Part shown: positions 1 through 12,424 of the stretch, one piece after another
How the letters are laid out: the number at the start of each line of letters is the position of its first letter
Numbering within the stretch: position 1 is the stretch's first letter
DNA from: Adiantum capillus-veneris
Lineage: Eukaryota; Streptophyta; Polypodiopsida; Polypodiales; Pteridaceae
Reading direction: 5' to 3'
Assembly: GCA_014529385.2 (NCBI GenBank)
Contig: CM043944.1
Coordinates: forward strand, 54,791,768 to 54,855,767
Length of the DNA: 64,000 nucleotides
Program-made: the position numbers and the translations under genes
The notes under the pieces: model-generated
Told to the model about the DNA's origin: nothing
Databases searched by the model: none
What the model saw: only the letters and a program-made list of their open reading frames with translations

Positions 1-400
1 GTCGACACTTGTCATACAAAATGAGCTTATACAACCCACGACACGAAAGGCTAGATGCAATAATTTCATCATGAACTGTACATCTGTCATCCACAAATTT
101 GACTACAAGTCCAAGTCTAGCAAGTGTAGATACAAACAAAAGATTCTTCTTGATCCCAAGTATATAAAGTGCATCATCAAGTGTGAAAGAAGTGCCATTT
201 GCAGCAGTAAGCACAATCTTTCCAACTCCCTGAGCTGGATAATAGGAATTTTTGGGACAAGTGATTGAATTCCCATGAGGGACAGACTCGAGAGAGCCGA
301 ACAATTCACGATGTGAGGTAATGTGCTTTGTAGCACCACTGTTGAAATACCATACATGTGAATCTACAGGAACTAACATGCATGCATCATGGAAAGCAGG
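1..400 (-). pseudogene. Copia H1 protease fragment (cut by window edge)
   Basis: Read on the minus strand, a Ty1/copia protease starts near 355 with a W-Y-F-N-S-G-A-T block and runs to base 1 without a natural end. Downstream residues (NLLSVSTLARLGL-like, then a CRGLYKL-like end) fit the stretch between copia protease and GAG-pre-integrase. The frame is shifted relative to the gag frame that ends at 373. The family normally has D-S-G at the active site; here the codon is AAC (Asn), so this copy should be catalytically dead. The rest of pol lies outside the window. Confidence 0.75.
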
Positions 401-816
401 AATGTAGTGCACTTTGCACTAAAATCCCATTCTGCATTAACATCAGCATCATAGTCCCCTTTCACAAAGGACTCAACAATGGTTGCATTTGTAGTGGAAC
501 CAACATTTGCAGTGGAACCACCCGCTTTCTTCTTAGCATCTTCGGAATTCAACTTAGGACATTGCTTGATCAAGTGATCATTAGCTTTACAATAATGGCA
601 ACTCATCTTCTTTTTGCCCTTATCACCTAAATTTCCAGACGAATTACTGCCACCAGAAGCATTAAGAACACGTGATTTTCCACTCACAGAAAAACCATAG
701 GAAGTGGTTGCATCCCTATTACCACCCTTTCCTTGAGCAGCAATAAAAGCATGTTCAAATGCACGATCTCTAGTCCAGTTTTTTTGGAAAGTGACTCTTG
801 CAACAGCCATGTGCAT
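373..816 (-). pseudogene. Copia H1 Gag C-terminal part with zinc knuckle
   Basis: A 147-residue open stretch carries one CCHC knuckle (C-HY-C-KAND-H-LIKQ-C, the canonical CX2CX4HX4C spacing) followed by K/E-rich sequence. This is the RNA-binding end of a Ty1/copia Gag, which coats genomic RNA in virus-like particles. Gag-like residues continue upstream to about 900 but with stops, so the N-terminal half is decayed or missing. It ends at a TAG, and the protease follows in another frame, so a frameshift separates gag and pro. Confidence 0.8.
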
Positions 817-904
817 AATGCATCAAACTTGACAACTTCAGGAATTCCTTGGGTCATAAGTCTCTAAGTACTATCAAAAGTCTAATAAGAATCTAGTAAG
901 TCAT

Positions 905-1138
905 TAAGAATAGTCTACATGAAGCAAGTCCTCTTTCTTATTCCAGTGGACGAGGGGAACCCATGGTTTAATTTTAGATTTTTTGCTTTTTATGCTATTT
1001 TTAGCTTTTTGTGTTTTTTGACATTTTTGAAACGACGTGTGCTTTTTAGGATGACCTTCTTTGTCGGATTTAAAAATGATCACCCGGAGCAAAAACGAGA
1101 CCAAATGAGATTTTTACGGGAATTCTTTTTATAAAAAG
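905..1138. other. Unassigned spacer between H1 gag and tandem repeat
   Basis: T-rich sequence with short open frames on both strands and no recognisable motif. It may be decayed leader or gag N-terminal sequence of H1. Confidence 0.3.
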
Positions 1139-1730
1139 CGGTACTGTAAATACGTCGGGGCAGTACGAGAAAGTTGTAATTATGTTGAGACATAACGATG
1201 TGGCATAGTCTAGTTAAGGTTCCACTAGTTGGCCAAATATTGTTCAATTGATCAGTTTTACTGGAAAAATCGAATGGTAAGTGGGAGAGTTGACCACCAA
1301 AAGCTATGCCATGTTTTTAGAAAATACTGAAGTCTTTTTCCAAAAGCAGGAAGCTAATCCTAGCTGAGAGGTAGCACTACTTGTAGCTTGGGACACACTC
1401 TGGGCACTTGGAGAGGCTATAAATTGGCATAGATGCGGTACCATAAATACGTCGGGCACTAAGGGAAAGTCGTAATTATGTTGGGACATTACGGTGGGGC
1501 ATAGTCTAGTTAAGGTTGCATTAGTTGGCTAGATATACAATTCAATTGGTCAGTTTTAGTGGAAAAATTGAATGGTAAGTGGGAGAGTTGACAACCAAAA
1601 TCTTTGCCATGTTTTTAGAAAAGACTAGAATCTTCTCCCAAATCAGGAAGCTAATCCTGGCTGATAGGTAGCACTACATGTAGCTTGGGGCACACTCCCG
1701 ATCGTTGGAGAAGCTATAAATTGGCATAGA
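1139..1730 (+). repeat. 296-bp tandem duplication with two TATA boxes
   Basis: Two head-to-tail copies (1139-1434 and 1435-1730) both begin gcggtac and end tataaattggcataga. Copies differ by scattered substitutions. Each carries a TATAAA box near its end (1418-1423 and 1715-1720). The sequence after the second box, with pyrimidine-rich leader and GAA-rich stretch, reads like an LTR U3-R boundary on the plus strand. No LTR ends or coding region could be tied to it, so the parent element is unknown. Confidence 0.8.
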
Positions 1731-2062
1731 CATCTCAATTTTCAGTGTCATTTGTTGCATCTATTACAACAAGGCTATACGTACCTATTATACAGAGAGG
1801 TGTAAGCTCTTCATCACCATCTCCATAAGCTCTTCTCTCTCGGGAAGAAGAAGAAGAATAAGAAGAAGAAGGATATTCTCTCTCTACTTGATTACTATCT
1901 CCTCTCGCATTTCACAATGTACGCACTCTCCCGAAGCTCTCGTGGTGGATACTTCTACGTAGCTCTCATCACCGCTCTCTTGCGGAGGCAAAGCAAGAAG
2001 CCTTTTGATAGCCCCTAATCGATTATAAAGCATGGTGAGAAGCTCTAAACTCCATAGCCAAC

Positions 2063-2784
<722 letters not shown>

Positions 2785-3256
2785 TGCTAGAGGCTATTTG
2801 GTCTGTTGATGTTTTTTACCGAGGTTTGTGCTGGCAGGGAATTGGTTGTACATGGTTGTGTATATGCAGAGGAAGCCATCATTGTTGTCTCTTCGTGTCA
2901 TTCCCCCCTCCCCCTTCTCTTCTCTGTTTGTGTGCGTTTGGTTTCCGGTCTTGGAGAGGGGGAAAGGGTAACACACCCAGCACACAACACAATGCCTCAC
3001 TATAGCCCAAGGTATACACAGTGCCCCAATCCACTAGAGTTCACCTTCAAAACTCGACACTACGTGCAAGAAAACCACCACTTGCACCCATGATTTGCAA
3101 TGCACCAAAAAGACCCGATCATTGCACTCTGCTCAATTCACAGCCTTCCACACACACACACACACAAAGAGCCTCTCTCTATCTAACTTTGCACGAAAAA
3201 CCTTGGGGGGGGCACACACGCCGACACACACACACACACACAAGTAGAGAAGAGAA
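2785..3256 (-). repeat. LTR-like fragment of family C, minus orientation
   Basis: About 2940-3240 is clearly similar, in reverse complement, to 13600-13868. Shared landmarks are the run of C followed by aaggttt, the gtgtcgagttttgaaggtgaactctagtggattgg block and the ccctttccccctctcc end. At 13868 this sequence is followed by a primer-site-like string, so it is read as an LTR end. The copia LTR at 3257 abuts it, suggesting the copia landed next to or inside it. No reading frame is credible. Confidence 0.55.
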
Positions 3257-3399
3257 TGTTGAGATGTAGAGAGAAAGAGAGAGAAACGAGATAAGAGACA
3301 CACCATATACGCTCCCAAAGACTGATTCATATTGAGGACAAGATACAAATATATAGGTGAGACCAAGTTGAGTACAGTGAGCCATATATAGCTCCAACA
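3257..3399 (-). repeat. Putative 3' LTR of copia element H2
   Basis: Read on the minus strand the segment opens TGTTGGAGC and closes CATCTCAACA, giving inverted TGTTG/CAACA ends. A purine tract (minus gagtgggag, 3400-3408) sits immediately upstream as expected for a polypurine tract. A tatata motif lies near the start. About 143 bp is short but within the range of some copia lineages. No matching 5' LTR is visible near 9.4-9.8 kb, so the boundaries are inferred from ends and PPT only. Confidence 0.5.
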
Positions 3400-3650
3400 C
3401 TCCCACTCAAACAAAGGTCTCTAGCTTTGGATGAAAAAACCCTTGGGGAGTTCAAGGGAAAAACCCAAGCCCCTATACAATGTGAAAATATAAACCAGCG
3501 ACGATGATGACGTGAAAGTGAATTGTGCATCTATGTACAAATATTCAAGTGACTTAGAGATCTCAATGTGCAAATGTGGAGTGTGCATAGTGCATGGTAC
3601 CTAAAAGATTACAATGTCATATGTACAAAGCTATTACAACAGCAAAGAAG

Positions 3651-4207
3651 CTAATCTAGAAAGAGTGAGGCCGAAGCAGCTCCAAGCTCCGAGCGCAAGA
3701 GGATGAAACGTGACTCGTTGAGGCCTTTGGTGAAAATGTCTGCAATCATCTGGTCACTTGGACAGTGTTCAACCATAATGGTTCCTTTGCGTACTTCATA
3801 CCTGACATAATGATAATGGATAGCAATGTGCTTTGACTTATTATGTTGAACATAGCCTTTTGCAAGACTAATAGCACTTTGGTTGTCACACCGCAAGGGT
3901 GTGCTAGAAAGAGGAGAGTGACCAATATCAACCAGCATTTGTTGAAGCCAAATCAAATCACGAGCTGCAAGTGATGCCGCAACATATTCTGACTCAGTCG
4001 TAGAAACTGTAACACAACGTTGTTTCTTGTTGGTCCAAGAAATAAGACAACCATTTATAAAGAAGCAATTTCCACTAGTAGATCGCATAGATAAATGTGA
4101 GCTTGCCCAGTCTGCATCTGTGGAACCCAAAAGAAAAAGAGATTGCATAGAATCCGATGTGAGTTTTCGTCGATAGACTAAACCAAAATCTGTAGTGCCT
4201 TTCAAGT
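3651..4207 (-). pseudogene. Copia H2 RNase H domain (3' part of pol)
   Basis: A 184-codon frame contains the copia RNase H signature: G-S-T-D-A-D-W-A, T-E-S-E-Y, a C-D-N-Q-S-A block, then the H-I-x-I-x-Y-H-Y-V-R and D-I-F-T-K-G end motifs. The acidic triad (DAD, ESE, DN) is present. It is the missing end of the RT frame at 6991-8254. The two were separated by the solo LTR at 4208-6985, which entered between the RT connection (K-Y-L) and K-G-T-T-D-F-G. The stop is at 3651. Confidence 0.9.
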
Positions 4208-6985
4208 TGTAAGGTCTCTGACCCGATCACAAGAGCACCCTTGTACCACGAAATGAATACAATGGAATAAGTTACTATTTTTAGCAGTTTTTCAGATTCT
4301 GTCAGTGCCATGATGTTTAGAATGTTATAAAGCTTCAAAATGTGAATTAAAATAATTTTTGTGAAAAATTTCCAAAAATAGTAAGTTTTTGGTCACCCGA
4401 ACCGTCCTGTCTCGACCGTCTCGAAAATCTGCACCCGTACCTCGAATTTGAAAAAAATGCATTTTCGGACCCCGGGGGCTGCTAAATATGGCAGGTACTC
4501 GGGCCAGTACGCCTTAGTTAGAGCTTTTTATGGCAATTTACGGCATCAAAATCCGATTCGTATGACCCGTTTTAGCCTAGAACCAAATTTCCTAAAAATT
4601 GTCCGCGGAGGCACCGGGGGCCCGGGACTGTGTGGGAACAGGTCCCAGGCCACTCCAGATCAGCTTTAGCAGCTGGGGGGCGCCCTCTTGCTTTGTGGGA
4701 GTCTTGGGAAAGCTGCCAAGCCTGCAACTCAGTCTCAGAACCAGTTAACCAAGCCAACCTGACACTTGGTGGGCAGAGAACTGGACTTGCCATGCTTAAC
4801 TGGAGAAGCTCCCAGATGCATTTAGCAACCCAGATCGATTTTCAGCCTGTAGGAGCCTATTTAAAGACCTGCATACACACACACACACACACACACTTAT
4901 GATCACACACACTCACACAGTGCATACACACACTCACACACATACATTGGGGAGGTGCTGCCGAATCACACACCTATTGAAGAAGAAGCTAGGAGGGAGG
5001 TGCTGCCGAATTTTCATCTCAAGAGGCTCGATTAGATCAGAAAATCGAGAAGATTACCAGCTCTTAATCACGGTAACGACAGTTTAATTAATGCCATCTG
5101 AAAAATCCCTTTTCCCACCATCAACATTTATCGTACATTATGTCTATTCCTAGCCGAAAATCTCTATGACTATTCTCTAAATTCTCCTTATTCGTACTCT
5201 ATTATGTAATCATCATTCCATAGCTGAATTATCAGCCATTCTTCACTCTCAATTAATGATTAGAGCATAATTATCAGAATCTTCTCTCTCTAGATAGCAT
5301 AGTAATTAATCGGTAAGCTAGTATTTGTGCAGACTGAAGAGAATCACTATTGTAATCACTCATTAACATTGTAGCTTAATTGAATTCATTTCTCTTATGC
5401 ATTAAGACGTAATTAAGGAGAAATTAATCCGTCAATAAGTCTCTAAGAATTGGTTTTTCCTCACACATATGCATAGGGTAAATCTGCACCATCTAAATGC
5501 TAGGAAATAGTTTAATCATACTTAATCCAATTCTCTGGTAATTCTAATAGTGAAATCTTAATTATTCTTGATCATGTAAGCCTAATAATTATCTTAGAGC
5601 CGGTTCCCATAGGATCATGTACCATCCTTAATGATTGCTTTATGAAAGAAATCTAGACTCTCATATAGGAGGGATTAATTAATGTCACTAATCTACCCAT
5701 TGGACTGTTATGATGCTGTGAACCTTAGCTCTTTCCCCAAGCTAATCATTTAAAGTAGTGAGAAATGGCCCCGGTTAAGAGGACGCGCTTCGGTGGTGCC
5801 CATGATCGCGAAGCAGGAACGAGCAATGTCAACGGAAAGGGAAAGGCTCCCATGGACGAGCAAATACCGGCCATCTCACGGGCCATCGATGAAGAAGTGG
5901 AAGAGGTAGATCATATTTTTTTTTCAAGTTGTTTAAATTAACATTGCATACGCTAGTTAGGAATGCTCATATCCCCAAACATGTTGGAGAAATCCGACGG
6001 AAACCTCGGCATTGAAATCATTATACATTAAGTTCTAAAGTAGGAAGGTAATGTTTGATGGGTATGCTGTTTGCAAGAGGAAAGAATGTCTGCTAGGAAA
6101 AATTTAGCTGGGCATGTTCATTTTATTTCCAATGTTGAATCAGTCATGACCCCCCTACTGATCACAGGGGGTAGAGTTCCTCGTTAAGGGCTCTTGAATC
6201 CACGTCATGCTTTCTATGCGGTGGATACCCACGACTTGCTTTCTATGCGGTGGGAACCCACGTCTTGCTTTCTATGCGGTGGGAGTGTCCATGACGTGCT
6301 TTCTATGCGGTGGACATACCTAGTTGTATGGGCAGCTAGGCGACAACGGGAGGAGTGAACTCTCGCTGGAGGGGGGATGTTGTACCTTCAGGACATTGGA
6401 ATTTTTATGAATAAGTTTGAGTAGAAGTTTTTCTAGAATTCTGTCTTGGTGTTGTTTGCAATACTGGTTGAAGGGCTGTTTTAACGAACCATGTAATTCG
6501 GAATTAAACAAGGAATATTTATGTTGAACAACCTTTGTGGTAGTAATTAGGTCACACAATGAAGTGTGAGTGTGGGGGTGGAAAGTGGGGGCTTGGCTCA
6601 GGTTGCCAATGCCTACGAGATGGGTGGTCCCGATTGGTCGGGAACTCTCTGTCCCCATTGTGCTACTTCGATATTAGTAATACTCATTGCCCCTAGAGCG
6701 GTGAAATCTCGAGTGTACGTGCCTCTGAAACATGGGGAAAAAGGCGCTCGGGGTTTCTCTCCTCTTGGAAGGTGGGTCTTAGGATCGCTAGATAGTTAAG
6801 TACGCTTCCCCTGCGAGGTGGAGCTAGATCTCGTTGCTAGTAGGCTCGAACTCGACTCACTTTGTGATGAGAGATCGTCCGCTAGTTGAACCCTGAACCA
6901 TTTTGTTTGCTTCCGCTATACATCTAGTGGCCACCAGGTTTACAATCAGATCCGTTGTCTGATACGACGGGGTGGGGACCTCACA
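4208..6985 (+). mobile_element. Solo LTR D1 of a Tekay/Del-like chromovirus
   Basis: The 2778-bp segment starts TGTAAGGTC and ends GACCTCACA, and is flanked by the 5-bp duplication caagt (4203-4207 and 6986-6990). It matches the 5' LTR of D2 (52783-54897) along its length, which fixes both its identity and plus orientation. No internal region is present, so it is a solo LTR left by LTR-LTR recombination. A TATTTAAA box (4858-4865) is followed by CA-rich DNA. It carries 657 bp (5071-5727) absent from D2. Confidence 0.92.
6200..6315 (+). repeat. Four tandem hairpin repeats in LTR D1
   Basis: Four units of about 28-30 bp share the core tgctttctatgcggtgg. Each is framed by CCAC (or CCCAC) on the left and GTGG (or GTGGG) on the right, so each can fold into a short stem-loop. 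The same four units sit at 54113-54230 in LTR D2, so they belong to the LTR family rather than to one insertion. Confidence 0.85.
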
Positions 6986-6990
6986 CAAGT

Positions 6991-8254
6991 ATTTCAATAC
7001 ACGCTTTGCAGTAGACCAATGCTTAAGAGAAGGACATGCAAGATGTTGTCCAAGATAATTAGCAGCAAACAGAATATCAGGATGAGTGTTCATGCCAACA
7101 AACTGAAGACATCCAATCAAGTTAGCATAAGGTTGATTTGTGACAGGCTGACCTCCATTGTCAGAAGTGTGCTTCGGAGAGCTCGCAAGACAAGGTGTGT
7201 TGGCTGAATGTGCAGATTCCATACCAAATTTTTGAATAGTATCTGCAATAAACTTTGACTGTCGAAGGAATAAAATACCTTTTGTACGGTTCCGTTGGAT
7301 TTGAATGCCAAGACATGAGTGAATCTCTCCAAGATCCACCATATCAAATGCAGAAGACAATAACTTTTTCACTTGCTGAAGAAATCCCAAATCATTGGAA
7401 ACAAGAATGGTATCATCCACATAAAGAGCAAGAATCACAAAACTGCTACCTTGGTGTTTTATGCATAAGTTGGGGTCTGAAGAGCAAGAGATGAATCCTT
7501 TAGAGGTGAGAAAAAGATCAAATTTTGTATACCAGGCTCGCGAAGCTTGTTTTAGACCATATAGTGCCTTATGGAGTTGAGCAACAAGGTCTTCTTTACC
7601 TAGAATAAAAAACCCTTCTGGTTGTTCCATATAAATTTCCTCTTCCAAGTCACCATTAAGAAAAGCAATTCGCACATCCATTTGATGAGCTTCTAAATCA
7701 AATTGAACAGCAAATGCCAATAAAACTCGAACACTTGTAATGCAAACAACTGGTGAAAAAGTCTCTTGATAATCAACACCAGCTACTTGGGAGTAACCTT
7801 TTGCAACTAAACGCGGCTTGAACTTGTAAAAAGATCCATCTGCTTTTACTTTTGTCTTATACACCCACTTACATTTAATAGTTGTACCACCAGGAGATAA
7901 TTCAGTTAGTATCCATGTACCTTTGGAGATAAGAGAATCGTACTCTGCTTCCATAGCCCCTTGCCATTGATCCTTTTGTGGTGAAGAGATAGCTTCATCA
8001 TAAGTAACGGGATCTTCAAAAGTAGAAAAAGCATTATCAGCAATACCATCATCATAAACATGACATGAGCCATGTTTAAAATCAGTAGGAAGATCAACAA
8101 AAATATCAATATCATCATTGACAACATTCCGAATGGATGGTTGTGAAGAGGAAAGTTGCTCTATAGGAAGAGTTTCATCTTCTGAAAGAAATGGAAAAGC
8201 TTGAAGCAACGATTTAGTATCATCAGAATCATCCATGGACCATGAGCCTCCCAT
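6991..8254 (-). pseudogene. Copia H2 reverse transcriptase
   Basis: The frame shows the copia RT blocks in order: K-C-K-W-V-Y-K-T-K, L-V-A-K-G-Y-S-Q, D-Y-x-E-T-F-S-P-V, the catalytic M-D-V-x-x-A-F-L-N-G, a Y-M-E-Q-P-E-G-F block, A-L-Y-G-L-K-Q-A-S-R-A-W-Y, and the active-site Y-V-D-D. It ends at K-Y-L where LTR D1 interrupts it. The apparent C-terminal extension to 6857 is LTR sequence. All catalytic Asp residues are present, but the domain is cut off from its RNase H (3651-4207). A frameshift near 8260 separates it from integrase. Confidence 0.92.
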
Positions 8255-9037
8255 AAGCTGTTCTCGTTAAAAGTAGCATCACAATTCACAATTACTTTCT
8301 TGGAGGAAGGGTCATAGAATTTGTAGCCTTTGGAAGTGTCAAAATATCCAATAAAAATAACTTTAAGAATAGGAGCATCAAGCTTTGTTCGTGTTTCTTT
8401 GGGAACATGAATATAAGCAATACATCCAACGGTTCGAAAATGAGATACAGAAGGAATGTCACATGTCCATGTTGTGATGGGTATCTTACTAGAGGGTGCA
8501 GTAGTAGGAAGATGATTCTGAATAAATACTGCTGCCTATCAAAGTAGCTTCAGCCCAGAAAATACGAGATAAGACAGAATGAATCAGCATACATCTTACA
8601 GCATTGAGAATAGTGCGATTCTTTCTTTCAGCAACGCCGTTCTTTTGAGGCGAATATGGAATAGTGTGTTCATGATGAATTCCACTGTCAACACAGTAAC
8701 TCACAAACTCTCGAGAAACATATTCATACCTTGAGAAATCATCAATGAAAGTAATGAAGTAGCGATATTGTGATCTCGAAGAAGGTAGAGGTCCACATAT
8801 ATCAGTATGAACAAGATCCAATATGTCATGAGAATGAGTTGTATTTGAAAGAGGAAAGGGTTTACGATTGTGTTTCCGAAGAGCACAAAATTCACAAATT
8901 CCCATATGGGTATGGGCTTTAAGATCCATGCCATGAACAAGATCACGTCCTTGAAGATCAAGGAGTTTTGAGAAATCAGCATGAACAAAGCGGTGATGCC
9001 ATACTTTGCACATGATTACCTGGAGCAGTGACAACAT
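8255..9037 (-). pseudogene. Copia H2 integrase with internal deletion
   Basis: The frame begins with a GAG-pre-integrase HHCC region (W-H-H-R-F, C-E-F-C-A-L), then H-T-D-I-C-G-P with the first catalytic Asp and D-D-F-S-R-Y. It jumps directly to E-Y-V-S-R-E-F. The usual 50-60 residues containing the second Asp (R-S-D-N-G-G-E-Y in relatives) are missing. The Glu region (N-G-V-A-E-R-K-N-R-T) is kept. The C-terminal part (I-A-Y-I-H-V-P-K-E block) continues to about 8260 in a different frame. The deletion predicts an inactive enzyme. Confidence 0.88.
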
Positions 9038-9445
9038 TTGCTACAACATCGTTGCGAGAGAAAATTACCGTTTCAATGAGCAGCGGCTATAGTCTGTCCA
9101 TCTTTCTCAATTCGTCATTTGGTATGATCAAATCCAACAAACAGACCAAGATCAACAAGTCTAGCAACTGAAAGAAGATTACGTTGAAGATCCTTCAGTG
9201 ATAAGCACGTTATCATTATCCGTATCAACAGGCTGAGGCGGACAAACACGATTTCCAAGAACAACATCGGAGAGTTCATCGCCTTCAAGAATTAACAACA
9301 TCTTTGCTTTCCAGCCTGGAAATCCTTGACCTTGGAAAGGAGGAACAAAACACTGGCCAGAAGGAAAGCCGTTGACGAGAATATTCATAGCCATATCTTG
9401 TTGCGAGAAGACGTATAAGATAAGATCGTAGAATCTGCACACCAT
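9038..9445 (-). pseudogene. Copia H2 Gag N-terminus fused to protease tail by deletion
   Basis: Minus-strand 9420-9185 encodes a copia Gag start (N-G-F-P-S-G-Q-C-F, then G-W-K-A-K-M-L-L-I-L-E-G). At about 9180 it passes directly into the R-N-L-L-S-V-A-R-L-V-D-L-G tail of a copia protease, which leads to integrase. Most of gag, including any zinc knuckle, and the protease active site are deleted. The 5' part beyond 9445 is not recognisable as coding. Confidence 0.75.
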
Positions 9446-9755
9446 ATATGGTGAAGACCGTAATTGAGAATGAGAGAAATATGAGGACTACATTCTGTCA
9501 ACGATAAACGCAAGAAGGATGCTCAAGGAACGTCCAAAAATGTGAGAGACGTCACCCAAAAAAGGCAGGGTAAAGGAGATGTTAATAATAAAAGAGTCCT
9601 CAAATAGAGTGGCGTGAGACGCAAGATTGACGGCCACAATACAAATAGTAAAAAGCTAAATCTTCTCAAAAAGGTTAACACCAAATAAGAAAAACAATCG
9701 AGGATGCTTCACGAAGAAGTAGGACGAAGAAAGCTGCGTTAAGCTCAATTTGCAG
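9446..9755. other. Leader remnant of H2, unassigned
   Basis: Lies between the H2 gag start and LTR B1. No tRNA-iMet primer site and no copy of the 3257-3399 LTR was found, so the 5' end of H2 appears lost. Nothing else recognised. Confidence 0.3.
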
Positions 9756-10774
9756 TGAGGCGGTCCGGGGCGGGCAACAAGAGAGGCGACCTCTAAACAC
9801 CCCTCAAGGCTCCCATGCTGCTCAATTGGGGCTGGGGCAACCACAAGCACAACACAACAACAAACCCACAGCCAAACCCAAACAAGATAGGCGCACCACC
9901 TAGTTATGGTATGCGAACTAGGACGCAAGAGAGATTTTGGCACAACCAAGAAGATGCACCACACAACACACACAAGCAACCTCACACCAAGACACACATG
10001 AAATGGACCAGAGAGAGCTAGAGCAAAGGGAAGAGAGAGAGGAAAGGATCTTGCGTAATACCTTATTTGTGACTTGCAAATGGAGATGGTTCGTTATGAT
10101 GCTATCGTAGAACTTGTACAAAACTCACTCAATGCTTAGTGATTGCTAATCATTGCCAAAACACACACACACACTATCTTAGGGTGTGGGAGACCTCTCA
10201 CCACAATACCCTCTTACAATGGACACAAAACTGGCAATGAAAAATACACTAAAACACTTTCTAAAATCAAGATCAACCGATAAAAACTCAAACTACACAA
10301 GTCACCTTGAATTCACCAAACCGTATTACACAAATGGAAGGACGAAGATTTGAACGTCGAATCACGCCTTTGATGCACCAAACCTCGATTTATTGATGAT
10401 GAAGGAGCATGTACAATAGTGGTTTTGAGATTTGTGGAACTCACGCTCTCTCACTTGCAATGTGTAGCTTGAAGGCTTCTCTCACACCAAGAGTGAAGCT
10501 CACAAGTGGTTGCTACACCTAAGTCTCTCCTCACTCATAGAGTGTTGGGGTGCTATGTGAGATGTTGGAGGTTGTTTTACAAGAAGGAGCGGGGTCTATT
10601 TATAGGTTGGAGACCCCTCATAAAGATTATTGGAAATCCTAATTTACAAGCTAACAAATCAGGATTATGATTTTTTTGAATATCAAAACATTGCGGGCCT
10701 TCTTTGTCTGCTTGAGTCATGGGTGTGGGATCAAAAGAGAGCATTATTGATGGTAGATAAGGTGAAAGTAAGTA

Positions 10775-10811
<37 letters not shown>

Positions 10812-12424
10812 ACTTTGTACATGTCTTGAGGTGAGGTGTCTTTTATGGTTATGTCAATGCTATTTTGTGTTAGTATGTTAGTCGTTAGTAATCACTAGAA
10901 AGTTAATGTTACATTTACAATGGGTAGAGTGAGTTGATTTGATGAAGGAAGAGGGGTGAATTAAAAGAGAATCATTGAGATGGTGAAGCTTTGAAGAAGC
11001 TTGAACTCACCCTTGTGTAGATTGTGGAAAAAATGACCATTGGTCTTCTTCTTCTTCTTCGCTTCTTTACGCCGCCGCCACGGTTGATCACCACGATGAA
11101 AAGAGTATTTGTTGATGAAAAATCCTCAATTTGCAGAAGTTATCATGTTTAAGATGCTGAATTTTAGATATTTTTAGGAGAGGTAAATGAAATTGTAACA
11201 TAGAAGCAATAGAGAGAGACATGGAGAGGGTGTATGTATGAGAGGTTCATAAAAGAACTATAGGGATGAGAGAGAAGGATAATGGTGAAGAGGGTGGGAG
11301 AAGCCATGGAAATTGCAGGTTTGAGTGAGGGAAGGAGAGGGAGGGATGTGTAAGAGTGAGTAGGTGTGTGGAAGGGTGAGTGAAGACTAAGGGCTACTTG
11401 TGAGAAAAGTGGGCAGACTAGGGTCCACTCAAAAACTCATAGCTCACCGCTGGTATCTCCAAAAATCATGAAAAAATTTGAGGTGATTATTCAGAGCGTG
11501 GGCTACATTTTCTCTTTTGACCACCGCTCCAAATTCGGAGTGGAGATAGGTGCCAAAATTCTCACCAAAAAGCCTATTTTTTATGCCTGCAAAAGTCTTT
11601 TAGTGGCCCCCTCCTTTGTTGAATTTGTACAATGCATCCAAGAGTGAGCCCCTCCTTTGTCATATTATAATACAAAGCATTCAATTTGCCCTTGACCCAT
11701 GCATGGAGGAGGATTATTGGTGAAATAAGAAATATATACATGGTGGGACTAGTGTATGGACTATTCATGGACTTTAGCTCAATGAGCACATGGTGTTAGA
11801 ATAATGAGTAAAAATAATAATAAAAATATGGAGGAGTTATGGATATGGAAAGATATTGGAATCATATGATATGGTCTCTCCTTGAATTATTTTGGGTGAA
11901 AGAGGAAAAGGTATGCAAGTAAATAATATAATAAAAGTAACCAATGAGTAGAAATCAATTTTTTGTTTTCACGAGGGTGAGGGTGAAAATGTGGGAGTGA
12001 TTTGTATAAAGGAAAAATATGAGGTTAGAGTATGTACATATTGGCAAAAAATATAATTATGGTGTAAGAGGATGAAAGAAGGTGTACATAGGTTTAATAA
12101 AACACACACCTAAGTAGAAATATTTAAATAAAATACCAAAATAATTATAAAAAATCCCTATATTTAGGCCATATATACAATGAAATATTTACACACAAAG
12201 AGGCCATAATATACTTTTATTTTTTTATTTTTTTTATTTTTTTTTGGCTCACCTAGCCCAGTGACTAGCTAGCTGAGGGTTTTTAAGAAGATATGGGAAA
12301 AGCCCCCTAACTCACACACGCCTATGTACAGTGAAATGTTAGGGATAGCCATAGCGTTTGGGTGAATTTGGTAGGGTGGAGTAACTTAGTATGGCAATTA
12401 TGGAGAGCCGAAAAACGGCTATCA
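9756..12424 (-). repeat. LTR B1 (family B), probable 3' LTR on the minus strand
   Basis: On the minus strand it begins TGATAGCCGTTTTTCGGC and ends GGACCGCCTCA, the same ends as B2 (34642-37059) and B3 (48599-51022). At 2669 bp it is a long LTR. A TATAAATAG box lies at 10596-10604 (minus) and a GA tract around 10777-10809. A purine tract (minus gggggaggg, about 12427-12435) and an integrase tail lie just upstream, so this is a 3' LTR. Flanking 5-mers (tgcag and atagc) do not match, as expected for one end of a larger element. Confidence 0.88.

Noticed and set aside
3133-3414. ORFs with repeated C-V-C-V residues
   Set aside because: They are translations of a GT microsatellite inside LTR sequence.
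6857-6985. Apparent C-terminal extension of the copia RT frame
   Set aside because: These codons lie inside LTR D1 and recur in D2 at 54769-54897 in the same form. They are read-through, not copia protein.
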